Part shown: piece after piece, positions 1-64,000 of the stretch
Layout of the letters: every line of letters begins with the position of its first letter
Numbering within the stretch: position 1 is the first letter of the stretch
Source: Notospermus geniculatus
Lineage: Eukaryota > Nemertea > Pilidiophora > Heteronemertea > Lineidae
NCBI GenBank assembly: GCA_002633025.1
Contig: NMRB01001053.1
Coordinates: 110,326-174,325, forward strand
Length of the DNA: 64,000 nucleotides
Direction: 5' to 3'
The notes under the pieces: model-generated
Told to the model about the DNA's origin: nothing
Database searches by the model: none
What the model saw: the letters and a program-made list of their open reading frames with translations, nothing else
Translations under genes and position numbers: made by a program

Positions 1-1490
1 GTATGAGTGAGACACTGATCATGACGCGATGACGTCAACTGAAGGCTATGTAAATTACGCCTACAACAATACAAAAAATGTCCTGCATTCCTTCCACCAG
101 GGCTCTCCACGGAGCATGGTCATGCGTGAGGAACGAGAGGACAATTCCAGGAATTGACAAAAACACTAAAACGCATCCTGAGCTTGGATACTGAATGAAA
201 CATGTCATCAGAAACATTATGCCAATACAGTTTCATAATTTCGTTGTACTGTTTTATTAAGGTTGAAAAGAAAATGCATCAACACACAATACACATAGAC
301 GAATTCCCTATCGAATATTGACCTAAATTTCATTGTGTTCAAGGTCATGAATGACGTTTTATGGGATTCTGTGTCACGTGAATGCATATTGTGATGACGT
401 TTTTCACGGAGTATGATTCTTTTCCACATATTTTGATGACGTTTTTGTATATTTCGATGACGTTTTTCACAAAATCTGGTCGAAATTTTTCCATAGCCAG
501 AACAGTAGGGCGTAATACTATATATTTCATGTATTGATTATCTAACCTTTGGACGCCCTAAAAATCCTCACCCTTACCCAGAAGCTTGATTGGTATAATA
601 AACATTCATAAAGTAGGCTATGTGAGAGTTGGGTTGTACTTTGGCACCCACCACCCGGGCCCTCCTTATAGTGAACACCTCCATATAGTGAACACTTTTT
701 CCGGTCCCAAGGGCGTTCACTATACAGAGGTTTTACTGTACATGTAAGCGAAAATTTTGGGATCATGGAAATCAATGCTGATTCATGTAAAAGCAACATG
801 ATACATGTACATGTATTACATACAATTTCACTTGACTAATTAACAAATGTTAATTACGTGTAGCCTACCCAGAAAGGCTGAAACTGAGGCAAAATCAAGG
901 CTTATTGTGGTGTAAGAGTTTGGATACAGTAATCTCTTGGACTAATGTCAAAGTCAATGCACATGTTGCATGGAGATGAGAAAACGCCTTTATTGGCAGG
1001 ACTCGGATAGCTTGCACCTGTAACTTGTGAATGGTTTATTATGACATTCAAAGGCTATAATAAATACAAACTATCCCTGGTTTTGCTCTGTTCCGACCCA
1101 ATCCAGTCCGTCCGGTGTTTCTGTCTGGTTTCAACTTACCGGTAACTAGGATTTAGGAAAGTTTGACTGAGTATGTAATGCAATTATTTGTCTCATCAGT
1201 GTTTCTGCCAGAGGGTACTAAGGGTACTATGGTGCATGTACCCTCAGGGGCACAGAAAAGGGCCATTTTCTTTAATTTCATGGGTTTTTTGCTGATTTTG
1301 AAGAAATTAGTACATGTACCCTGAAAAAAATTTCTGGCAGAGACCCTGCTCATTGATTGTGGTAAGCTAATTATTATATAGAAGAATCTAAAAAAAGTGA
1401 TTTCATTTAGTAGAAATTGTAGAAGTTTACAATACATTTTTCCCCCAAGTTGCACCTCACTCTCACAATTTTTTTCATGTTTTTTTACAG
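1..1490. other. BUB1 upstream intron, non-coding
   Basis: I see no exon of the checkpoint gene here; the coding sequence before RYIKW should lie further upstream. The stretch holds a CTATAGTGAACAC-rich segment near 660-730 and an inverted element at about 1205-1345 (TCTGCCAGAGGGTAC at one end, the reverse form near 1330). A relative of the second occurs at 43320-43590. Confidence 0.6.
1205..1345. mobile_element. Short element with TCTGCCAGA ends
   Basis: The left end reads TTTCTGCCAGAGGGTACT and the right end TTTCTGGCAGAGACC, so the two ends are roughly inverted. A similar left end with GCCAGAGGGTACTTTGGGTA and internal GTACCCTAAA occurs at 43320-43590. Confidence 0.4.
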
Positions 1491-45512
<44,022 letters not shown>

Positions 45513-45907
45513 AAGACTTATTTCTGTAACTAACAGCTTGCTGAATCTCCGTTGTGTTATTTCTTGTCGGCCTTGCTGCGATGGTGGTGCATGATTAATT
45601 TCAAATCCAATGTGCTCATAGATCAGGGACCTGTTTGCCAGTTTTCACAATCACAGGCATTGGGATGATTAACATGCAACTGAAAGTTTGGAAAATATGT
45701 TTGTAATTGTATTTTTGTAATTGAGCTAGTGATACTTTTTATACCTTTTTTATCCAAGGACATGCAGAGGTGGTCGGGAAAAATAATCTTCATACAATCG
45801 CGCGTCGGTGGGCACGCTAACCAAGGTATGAAAAAATCTCGCCTTAATTTGTAATTGAGCGTATTACCCACTTGCACGGAAAGATACATCTACCTATCGA
45901 AGGTGTC

Positions 45908-46090
45908 GCATACTGAAGGCGCCGCTCCACGTGACAGTTTTCTATCGAAAGTTATTTGCTGTCAGATAGTCAGTTATTGCTGTCATACAGTCACTAGCTG
46001 AACAGCTTCCACGGGATAGTCTTTGGACATTTGCTATCTGACAGCAAACTTTCGACAGAAAACTGTCACGTGGAGCGGCGCCTTTATGCA
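45908..46090. mobile_element. TIR element GGCGCCGCTCCACGTGACAG
   Basis: The left GGCGCCGCTCCACGTGACAG and the right CTGTCACGTGGAGCGGCGCC are perfect inverted repeats. Subterminal TTTGCTGTCAGATAG and CTATCTGACAGCAAA extend the stem to about 57 bp. Confidence 0.88.
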
Positions 46091-46602
46091 GTTTAGTTCA
46101 CTAGACTGGTCCCTTGTCCTCGAGCCACCCTGCAACTGCATGTATTTAGTGGATCTCAAGGACAGGGGATCAGTCTATTCAGTTAGCCTTGTTTTCAAGT
46201 CAGTTGAAAATGTTTTCATTTGTTTTACTTCGATTGAAGCAGGGGGGCATAATGCACGGCGAATGTAGGCCTTGCATCCAGCTGCACCAGAAACTTGTAT
46301 CCAAGTTTGAAATTCAACAATTTTATTTTCACAAAATCCATGTAATTGTACGATCCGCACCCCCATATTACCCGCACTTGCAATTTTAGGGCCTCTTCTG
46401 AAGCAAAAAGCCACGGGTCAAATGCTGGAAAATAGGCCTACGGTACTTGAAATAAAAGTACAATATGTACTATAATACTCCTAAGTGACATTTGTCGTAT
46501 TGTCTATGATTAAACACATTTGGTTGTACAAGATATACATGTACTTGCATAACATTCTAATCCAGAAGGGCCTGTTCATTTAGTAGGCCCCTAATGCATT
46601 TG

Positions 46603-46797
46603 TGTGGCGCTCTAGGAAAACCCGTCGGATGTCGCGTTTGAGGAAAGTTTTAATGACCTTGGTGAACCAGCACATTTCAAAAGCTGAAATGTACTACGTA
46701 ACAAGTAAACAGCAGCAGATCAATGCACAGGCAATCTGACAGCCCTTGTTGATCATTCAGTGACACCAGATGGGTTTTCCTAGACCGCCACACATTT
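46603..46797 (+). mobile_element. MITE GGTCTAGGAAAACCCGTC, copy 3
   Basis: The ends CTCTAGGAAAACCCGTCGG and GGGTTTTCCTAGACCGCC are inverted, with the same centre as copies 1 and 2. Confidence 0.88.
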
Positions 46798-46879
46798 TCC
46801 CCATGCATGCATCCCATATGCCACAGTTTAAACACACACACCCTGAAGCATGTCGTTTGGCAACTCCAGAACTTAGCAC

Positions 46880-47420
46880 GCCACAGACATTTGGGCCTCC
46901 AGCCACTCATGAACTGGTCTACTGCCATGCAACTTGGACCCAAGGCCATGAATTGGCCTCTAGCCACGAGAGCTGTGACCAAGACCATGAATGGGGATCC
47001 TAGCTACGATAGAGGGCAGCACACCGAAACCAGGTCCGATACAATGGACGCCTTTTGTGTGGGAAATTGATCAGGACCGGGATGTCAGTTTCATTTCAAT
47101 AGTTTTAACCACTAGTGACACCTATTGAGGCAGTGGGCTAGGGTCCCCATTGGCGTCTTCCTATATGAGAGATGGGACCAAGGCCATGAATTGGCCTTTT
47201 GCAATGAGAGCTGGGACCAAGACCATGAATTGGCCTCTTCCCATGAGAGCTGGGCCCAAGGCCATGAACAGATGAATTGGCTTCTTGCAATGAGAGCTGG
47301 GACCAAGACCATGAATTGGCCTCTTCCCCTATGAGTTAGGACCAAGGCCATGAATTGGGCTCTTACCGTGAGAGCTTGGCCCAAGGCCATGGCCTCTTGC
47401 CATGAGAGCTGGGACTAAGC
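46880..47420 (+). repeat. Minisatellite, GACCAAGGCCATGAATTGGC units
   Basis: Units of roughly 35-50 bp contain CAAGGCCATGAATTGGCCTC and TGAGAGCTGGGACCAAG. They lie on both sides of the 160-bp MITE at 46992-47152, so the MITE inserted into the array or mobilised part of it. Confidence 0.85.
46992..47152 (+). mobile_element. 160-bp element GGGTCCTAGCTACGATAG, copy 1
   Basis: GATCCTAGCTACGATAGAGG at the left and GGCTAGGGTCCCCA at the right have short inverted tips. The copy at 49942-50103 is nearly identical along its whole length (CAGGACCGGGATGTCAGTTT, ACCACTAGTGACACCTATTG). Confidence 0.88.
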
Positions 47421-48335
47421 ACATGGACTGGCCTCCTTCAGTAGCCATTCTCTAGGTCCCATGCAAGAGATACCGAGGAAACAAGTATCGGCTGCAGTGC
47501 ATGACACTGTGATTGTGATGCTCAAAGAACAAGTCAGGCATTCTATTGCAACCCAAAATATAAACACAGGACAGACCGATAACGGTTCAGATTCATTGAA
47601 ATTTATTTCTATATACAAAAATAAGCACAAAACTCCAATAAGCCAATACTCAGAATATCTGGTAAGGGTTTGATCATGTATGGTAGGAATTATGAATAAT
47701 GCATCTTTTATAGTACTGCTCCAAGGGAAGAAAAGACAAACCAAAATTCTACTAGCTTACATGTAACTCCAATACATGTGTATGTACAACTCCGCCAAAA
47801 CGATCTCCTGCATGCATATACATACGTTAGATACCAGTACATATGTGACCCATCACAGCAAAACCCGTATTAAGTCGCACACGATATGAACCAGGATGAG
47901 CTAAAATAACCCCAAGAGATAAAGAAACACATGTAATCACTCAGATTTTACAAAAGACAGACAATAAGCCTAGGCCTACTGAAATTGACAAAACACTGGT
48001 CTCGACCTGCCAAGTTCAGAGCAACTTAGTACGGTACTGGTTTTGCAGTGACGGGTCTGATATATATGCACATGAAGTAAGTAATAAAATTCTGAACAAC
48101 TGCACATTTCTTGCATGATATAGCATTGGAATGGCACAAAAGGTTAAAAGTCTGTACAGAGCAACACAGGTATGTGGTTAGTATGTCATAAAAATATCCA
48201 TACATGACTTGACCTTCTCTGAATTGGTGAACTCAACAAGCACTGTGTGAATGCTGGCAACATCATCGGCCTACAAGAACATCAATCAAATCCGAACTCT
48301 ATGTCCACTGTCATAACCAAAGATAAAACTTTCGT

Positions 48336-57515
<9,180 letters not shown>

Positions 57516-57829
57516 GATGGAATAATCACGACAAAACGACTTTAAAGCAACGAAACGTCCAGGTTTGTTTTTTGTTTATTTGCCCACAGGTTAAAACGGA
57601 AGCATGTGGTTTCTTAGTGCATTGTGGGAAAAATTCTCAATGTAACTACAGACCAAATTAATAATGATATTTTGTAACAATACAACGTGTTATATTTGCT
57701 ACCTTCATGGTTTTAAATATTTTAATAAATACTAATATGTTTTCAAGTCAAACCTGTGATCTATTGGTATCATAAGACACAATTGACACCTTCATTTCAT
57801 TATTCTGTAGATTATCATTCGAATTCAAG
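57516..57829. promoter_or_regulatory. Bidirectional ERCC2/PEX6 promoter
   Basis: The start codons of the two divergent genes are 314 bp apart. At 57618-57630 TGCATTGTGGGAA is the reverse of TTCCCACAATGCA, a good match to the ZNF143/STAF-type element common in bidirectional promoters. At 57825-57837 CAAGATGGCTGCG fits the YY1 consensus (AAGATGGCGGC-like) and overlaps the PEX6 ATG. I saw no TATA box in a convincing position for either gene. Confidence 0.65.
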
Positions 57830-60800
57830 ATGGCTGCGCCCATGAAAAGGAAAACTGCAATTTCTGCAAAACTTTGCCTATTTCCTTGCCAAACAGGTGT
57901 TAATCCGTACGACCTAGGTATTCCTGAGGAAGTATGGAAACAGCTCTTCACGGAGGATGTCGAGGAAGACTTCGAAACATTTGCAATTTGCCGAGATTTT
58001 GCCGGGAAATTGGCAATTCAGGGTTCATCCTATCCTTCTTCTCCTCCTCCTGGCAGTGGATCTGGCCACGCCCCCTTTTCTCCGGATTCTGGGGGTACCG
58101 GTATTGTGGACAGAAAGTGTCGCGGTAGTTATCTTGCTGATGTAAATGGTGCTAAATCACAAGATATGCTTGATTCGCTGCTGTCATTAAACTGTCATCA
58201 TAGTGTTTTGATTACACTTGGACGGAAAATCAGGAATGCAGAAGTTGGCCATTTGCTATCATTAGAGGATGGGCCAAAAGATGCTGTGTCACCTTCAACT
58301 AAGAGGACTGAATCTGGAAACGTATCAAAAGAGGGTGGTTCAGTGAAGAAACCTACCCATAAATCTGACGCAACTTTTGGAAATACGACAAGTGTGAATG
58401 TGTATTGCTCTAAACAGTTCCTTCATCACTATGGGTTTGACCAGAATAGTTGCATCACGTTACACCCTGTGCTAACCTTTCCACTTAGTAAAGTTACTCT
58501 TGGGGCAAAGTCGAAGTATTCTTATGAATGGGCAGAAAAAGAAAACAGTGAATTTACAACGGGTTTGGTTGTATCAATATGCAAAGAAAAGATACTCTGC
58601 CGAAAAGGTGACTTGTTTTTACCTCCCCATAATAGTGACTTTGATGAGTCTATGAATAAACTTTTCAATGACTTAGTGATATTGGATTGTGAACCAGTCA
58701 TGCAGGGCCATATGACTGTGAACACGGCGATGGTTGTCACAGACCTGTCTGAGAAGACACTGGATATGCCTGATGCAAGACGGTCTTCAAGGAATTTTGT
58801 GAAAGACAGCTTCACTTCAGCTTCCCAACTCCCAAGGCCATTACCGCTGTATTCTGATTTCTTGGGGAGTCTACGAAAGACTGTGGTATTCACAGATAAC
58901 AGTACCGCTGACGGAGCATCCCCCATCTCACTGAATCCAATTGTCGATACTGATATGCTCCAAAGCTTAGTAAGGAAAAATGATTGTGTTTGTTTTGATT
59001 TGGTTGTCATCCCAAAGGTTCAACTTCAGAAGATGGGCCTATTTCATGATAGTTTGGTGTTGCTCAGTATTGATGATCCGGATTCAGATGCAAATGATGA
59101 ATCGTCAAACACGGAAGTAATTCATCGAAAGCGGGTTGCCAGAGTGAAGCATGGCCCGAGTAACAATGGCGATGAGATAATATACTTGTCTCCAACCATG
59201 TGGTTCAATCTTCTTCACATTCCATCCATACTTGACCCTCAGCTGAATCTGGTGAAAGTGAATGTTGAGGTAGGTAATTCCAGTCTTTTCAAATATCTTC
59301 TAGAAGTTATTTTTAGTGATAGTGCCTGAAGAAGGCCTTTCTGTATTGAATTTGAAAAATACGAATCCACCGTGATTCTCGACGTCGGTGTAGTGTAAAA
59401 ACTAAAGTACATGTATGCTCCATCTGAATACATTAGAGCTCTCCCTGCAGTTTTTTTCAACATGTGCTGAAAACTAGGCCTTGATTCTCTGAAGTAACTA
59501 CCAGGCAAGCATTTCGGGACCTTCACAAGCTATGAGACCTCTACATGCACTCTCCTAACATTTTGAAAATACCCGGTACCATAAAATTCAATAAAGGGGC
59601 TTTACTGTCGGGGGCCAAAAGGGGCTGTTTATTTTCGTCACTTGAGGGAAAAAGCTATGCACTTGCAAATTGCAGGGATTATTTGTTGTATTGTACAGAA
59701 TAATCGCTGCAATTTGCAGTTTCATAGCTTTCTCCATTTTCTCAAGGATCACAACTCAGATTCCTCAATTGACGAAAATGAACACAGCCCCTTTGCAATT
59801 TTCTGATGACTGTCTTTATATTTGATATGTACCGTGTATCGTTTGTGTGCTGTTATAACCATTCCTTCTCAGAATGTTTTCTAATAAAATGTTGACGTCC
59901 AAAAATCTTTTTTTCAGAAATTTTCTGGCATTGATCTCAATTCCTATGGTGGGGATGAACCAGATTACCCTCCATCTACTAGCTTATCCTGGAGTAGCGG
60001 CCTTCCAATTGCTGATGAAATGCATCTGGCCCTCGTCTGTTCCCCTAATTACGGTGGTTCCATCAGCATGGAAAAAGCTTTGAAGACATTCTTCACTGTT
60101 GAAAGGTATTGGCCCGTATTTTAGAATGCTCCTCAACGTAAAGGAGTTCCTCATAAGGCTATTGTTCTCCTGTTGAGTACAATAGCCTTGAGGAACTCCT
60201 TTACGTTGAGGAGCATTCTAAAATGCGGGCCATGGTCTTCAAAGTGTACTTCTCGCCAAAAGAGCCTTCGTCCTGCATCCAAAACTAGACAGTTTGTTTT
60301 TTTCACGGCATCACAGGTTTGGTGCTATGTTGATGTCATTTTTATCCTAGTGCATCACTATTCTCTGCTCGTAAAAGGGAAAAACAAAATGAAGTGTTCA
60401 TTTCATTTTGTTTGGTGATCAGGCCTTTATATTCCCTAATTTGGGCTATTTCTGTTGACGGTGGTATTGGGCCAAAGGCCCCATCAGAGCGCCAAAGGCA
60501 CGATCAGGGGGGAGCACGAGGGGGGGTTTCCCCCGTCGTTAGAATTTTTTTTGAAAATAGAGGATAAAAGATGCCATTTCCAGGCATCTGAGATTCCCAT
60601 TTACATGTAAAACAAGACTCAAATTTGGGCGCCCTTAATTTGGGCTCCGACGTTAAACGTCATTAATTTGGGGGAATATAAAGGCCAGGTGATGTCCTTT
60701 TGCTTGTGTGATACAGTAGAATACGCATGAGTTGGATTCAAGTGGACAAGAGAATTTCATCTGACTTAGAAGAAATCCGTCTTATGTACATGTAAGTCAG

Positions 60801-63506
60801 ATAAAATCCGAGTTGTGTGGAAATTCCGACGTTTGGCTTGAGGAAAGGCAAAATGGCCAAGATGGAAATGGATCCAGTGCATCAGCCTGAATAAAAAAAC
60901 ATGGATTGAAGAGGGTCGACGGCATGATCCTACTTGTGTGACATAATTTTATTGAAAATGCATTACACGGGATCACGACATTTCATCCGAGATAACTGAA
61001 AATCCGACTTGTAGTGTCTAACTTATGCAATTATTTTTTATTGGAAAAATGTTACAAAAAATCGGGATTTCCTGGAGTCGTCCAAGATGGGCGATTTTCC
61101 GACTTGAGCGTTTTCTACTGTACATGTATGACCTTAGCCTACCAAGGTACTCTGAGTGTCTACATGTAAGAGTGTACACATCTTTCATTACAGGTTGGTT
61201 TGCCTTGGTGATGTGCTGGCCATAAACAAAGGTATGCCTAGAGCAATCACTTATTTCTTCATCTATGAAACTTGTTCTTGCTGCATTCATCAAAAATAGG
61301 TTTGTTTCAAGATGTCACCATGCACAACTTTGTGTCCTGGGGCCATATTCACGAAGCGTTCACAACTTTGCCTGCACGCAAGTCTGTTGTTTGGCTGCAC
61401 ATGACCTATTGTTCACTGATTGCCTTACAATAGGTTTGCGTGCATGCAAAGTTGTGAAGGCTTCATGAATATGGTGCCCCTGTTCTACTTTCCAGCCTAA
61501 TTATGGTGCTAAATTTGGACTTGAGGAGAGTGGCTTTAAGTGTCATTTACCAATGAATGCCCAGAGACACACTTCTTTTTCCTCCTACTCTTGCCATGGT
61601 CAATATAAGCCTTTTTACACGGAGCGGGTTCGAGGAAACCTACATCCACCCTCCTCGGGTGGGTTCGGTTTGGGATGGATTGATCACTTTTACACGGTGT
61701 GGATTTGGTAACCAGCCTCGATCCAGTTCGAGGGCGGTTCTTCAAATGCGTGCCGCTAGATGGGGTGTATCAACATTTACAGTTGTCGTAAGTACAAAAT
61801 ATCCTGGAAATAATCACCAAAAATCGATAAACTATGCTTCTAACCTAACGGCATAAGCAGTGCTTGAAAAATCTCGCACGTGATTTCTTCACAGGTAACT
61901 TACAGCAAGTACGCGAGTGATGTCACTCAGGTGGCGTGCTCAATCCCGCCCGAGGCTGGTGGAGGTCGGTTCGCTTTTACACAAGAGAATAACCTACCTG
62001 CCCCTACCTCCACCTTCCCGAGACTCACGTGACAAACTGAACTGGCCCCAAGAAAGGTGGAGGTCAGTTGTTTTGCTTTTACACAGGGAAAAAAATCCGA
62101 ACCCTCCTCGATCCAGAACGCACCCGCACCGTGTAAAAAGACCTAATGACGTCTTGATCCACTAATTTTCAGGAAGGTACCAATTCCAGTTGAATTTGCA
62201 TTGAAGCTGGGACCTTCCTTTTGCAGTGTTTTTATTCATTCAGTGATAAACACTTGTTTCAGGCTCAGTTGATATCTGTGATGTGGACGCCGTCATGCCC
62301 CTGCAATATGGCGTGGTGTATTTCAAAGTGGTCAAGATTGAGCCGATATGCACTCAATGTTCAACATACGTTGCCAGTGTGAACTGCACAACACTGTATC
62401 AGGTAAGATGTCATTAATTCTAATACCACCAAAAATATATAAGTACCAAGAATGTGCAACTACGAATATGTGCCAAAAAGTGAGTTTAATAAATTGCCTC
62501 TGGTGACCCTATAACCGAATGGATCTTAATTTGTGAAGGATGATTGTGTAGAGAAGATCATTACAAACAAAATGACACCTTCCACAGTGATATGCACTCA
62601 GAAATAACCGAGCTACAAAGCATTTTTGAATGGACCATATTTTCAACAAATTTATATTGTAATTGATCTCAGAGTTGGGCACTCTGACCTACACAACAAA
62701 TCTATGGTTTCACCAAAATCAAAAAAATGTTGAATGCTAGTAATTTGTCTGTAACTTTACAAAGGAATATTGAGGATATTCTAAATAATTACGTCATTGG
62801 GGCATGCACGGTTCATTTCACTGTGCCTCTGCAGCAAGAATACATGTACTTCAGCATGGTGGCTTGTTGTGACGTCAAAGCCTCTCTATTATGTTATTGT
62901 GTTGAATCTTATTCTATTGGCTGCTTTTCCAGACGGGTGTGGTCCATAGTTATATTCCTGCCTCTATGGACACGTTCTTCAGGACGGGTCCTTCCATAGA
63001 CCTTTGGAGTCAGTTCACGCCCCCAGGACTTCAGAGTTACACCATTAAACTACGGAAGATGATTCGGCCATATTTGTTCAACAAGTAAGACTAATGATAA
63101 GACTAAGAATACCTGGTGGCCTATTTTGGTTTGTGCGAGACTGTTTGACATTTGGAAACAGAATTTGAAAGGACACCCTGCCAACTTCCGGGGCTCAAGA
63201 TGGAGGTGGGAGTACACAGCTAGCCATATTTGTTCAAGAAGTCAGATACAGATTATTGAGCCTTATGGTTTTAACAAGTGTGATTGTACCATTCAGTCAT
63301 AATTGTGTCAGTTATTTACAGATCGTTGTCTGATTACCTGACGCCTTCCCTTCTTCTGATTGGTCCAAATGGAGTGGGTAAAACGACCGTGGTTAGTGCC
63401 GTTGCGCAGACGTTAGGTCTTCATCTCGTCAATATCAACTGTAATGAACTCTCTGGTGAATCATCTGCAGCCTCCGAGGCAAGGATAAAGAATGCCTTCA
63501 CAAAAG
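57830..63506 (+). CDS. PEX6: PEX6, peroxisomal AAA+ ATPase, 3' partial
   Basis: Peroxisome biogenesis factor 6. With PEX1 it forms the AAA+ motor that extracts the PTS1 receptor PEX5 from the peroxisomal membrane. Exons: 57830-59269 (480 codons, phase 0), 59918-60105, 61194-61231, 62263-62402, 62933-63084 and 63322-63506; the gene continues past the window. The N-terminal region is divergent. Recognition rests on ADEMHLALVCSP, LVCLGDVLAIN, YGVVYFKVVKIEP, LWSQFTPPGLQ and the D1 module LLLIGPNGVGKTTVVSAVAQ followed by LGLHLVNINCNELSGESSAASEARIKNAF. These match PEX6 in order. Walker A is intact (GPNGVGKT). The start ATG is the first in the open frame and lies just downstream of the shared promoter. 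Confidence 0.93.
60110..60235. repeat. Palindrome GGCCCGTATTTT/AACTCCTTTACG, copy 2, at the PEX6 exon 2 donor
   Basis: It starts five bases past the end of PEX6 exon 2 (donor GTATTG at 60106). Arms GGCCCGTATTTTAGAATGCT and AGCATTCTAAAATGCGGGCC; centre GGCTATTGTTCTCCTGTTGA. Confidence 0.88.
60712..61122. mobile_element. MITE with TACAGTAGAAAACGC ends, copy 2
   Basis: The left TACAGTAGAATACGCATGAG and the right CTTGAGCGTTTTCTACTGTA are inverted. The body (AATTTCATC, AGAAGAAATCCGTC, GGAAAGGCAAAATGGCC, CATCCGAGAT) matches 18842-19265 in the same order. PEX6 intron, 71 bases before exon 3. Confidence 0.88.
61337..61486. repeat. Palindromic element, CATATTCACGAAGC arms
   Basis: GGGGCCATATTCACGAAGCG with TCACAACTTTGCCTGCACGC is inverted as GCGTGCATGCAAAGTTGTGA with GGCTTCATGAATATGGTGCC. 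PEX6 intron. Confidence 0.8.
61608..62147. mobile_element. TTTTTACACGG element, complete copy
   Basis: The left CTTTTTACACGGAGCGGGTT and the right CCGCACCGTGTAAAAAG are inverted about 540 bp apart. Internal CCTCGGGTGGGTTCGG and GGTGGAGGTCAGTTGTTTTG match the truncated copy at 32160-32412 (inverted). The centre is spaced by unrelated sequence near 61780-61920. Confidence 0.82.
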
Positions 63507-63550
63507 GTAAGATGGGGCTAGTTTGTTCTGGTTCAGGCATGGTGAATGCA

Positions 63551-63829
63551 TACCGTATACGCAAATATTTTCACGGCTAAAATATTTAGCGGTTGGGGTC
63601 CGTAAGTACCTTTTCACATGGATAAATATTTAGGGTTGGGGTCCGATGTAAGATTTCAAAAACACTGCATTTTCAATGGTGCGCGGTGTAATTAAGTGCA
63701 AACCACAATGTATTACGGGATCGTCAGCAATTGGAAAATGGTTCGCGTGTAATTGAATTTGGGGGGTATTGACCAGTTCGCAATTTTCACGGTAATTTTT
63801 ATTCGCGAAAATATTTGCGTATACGGTAA
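63551..63829. mobile_element. TIR element CCGTATACGCAAATATTTTC
   Basis: The left TACCGTATACGCAAATATTT and the right AAATATTTGCGTATACGGTA are perfect inverted repeats with TA at both ends. About 279 bp, in the PEX6 intron after the D1 exon. Confidence 0.88.
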
Positions 63830-64000
63830 CCTGATGAAGCCCTAAATGGGAGATACCCTCAGCCCCATGTGTCAGTTAAATCGTTTCGGAAACGAAATCC
63901 AAAATGGCCACCATGGCAGCCATCTTGGTAGTTGTTCTGGGTCCAGTCAGTATAATTCCTCCAAGATATTCATAAACATACCGGTACTTAAGTCAAAGTG

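Larger units (their letters stand above)
45513..48335. other. Convergent intergenic region between BUB1 and ERCC2
   Basis: No gene seen. It contains an inverted element at 45908-46090, a MITE at 46603-46797, the GACCAAGGCCATGAATTGGC minisatellite at 46880-47420 and a MITE at 46992-47152 inserted within it. AATAAA at about 46451 could serve BUB1 but is distant. Confidence 0.65.

Noticed and set aside
59239-59526. Minus-strand frame over the end of PEX6 exon 1
   Set aside because: It is antisense shadow of PEX6 coding sequence and the following intron with no independent support.

Overview
The window is metazoan nuclear DNA. It has intron-rich protein genes with GT/AG boundaries, proteins that align readily with vertebrate orthologues, a large load of short inverted-repeat transposons, tRNA-derived SINEs and frequent TACATGTA words. 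This fits a marine invertebrate, and an invertebrate deuterostome such as amphioxus is plausible. I could not establish the species. One assembly gap (21907-22336), three single Ns and several poly-C runs mark imperfect assembly.

Layout. (1) 1491-45512, plus strand: the 3' part of a BUB1/BUBR1-family spindle-checkpoint gene, with 17 coding exons and the first exon(s) lying before the window. (2) Its last intron (17558-45325, about 27.8 kb) contains a nested antisense gene (CDS 19289-20842) encoding a 517-residue protein I do not recognise. The rest of that intron is mostly transposons and minisatellites. (3) 45513-48335: convergent intergenic space. (4) 48336-57515, minus strand: a complete ERCC2 (XPD) gene with 19 coding exons. 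The exon lengths sum to 760 codons plus stop, the same length as the human protein. (5) 57516-57829: a 314-bp bidirectional promoter. (6) 57830 to beyond the right edge, plus strand: the 5' part of PEX6, ending just after the D1 Walker A exon.

The main biological interest is the checkpoint gene. One polypeptide combines the BUBR1-type modules with a BUB1-type kinase domain that keeps every catalytic motif. The BUBR1 modules are the ABBA1-KEN2-ABBA2 region, GLEBS, the third ABBA motif, the CD1-like block and a KARD-type PP2A-B56 motif. This looks like an undivided MadBub gene. It also has two unusual repeat arrays. One is a 17-residue tandem repeat (SGIKIFEENPPGAKPIQ type) that multiplies an ABBA-like Cdc20-binding motif about seven times. 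The other is a set of five MNESR/MNETC motifs between the KARD and the kinase. The KEN2 position reads AEN rather than KEN.

The second theme is transposon biology. More than twenty hairpin or TIR elements are visible by eye, several in two or three copies. Two palindromes sit only a few bases after splice donors, one TIR element appears to supply the polyadenylation signal of the nested gene, and one repeat family carries arrays of AGGTCA nuclear-receptor half-sites.
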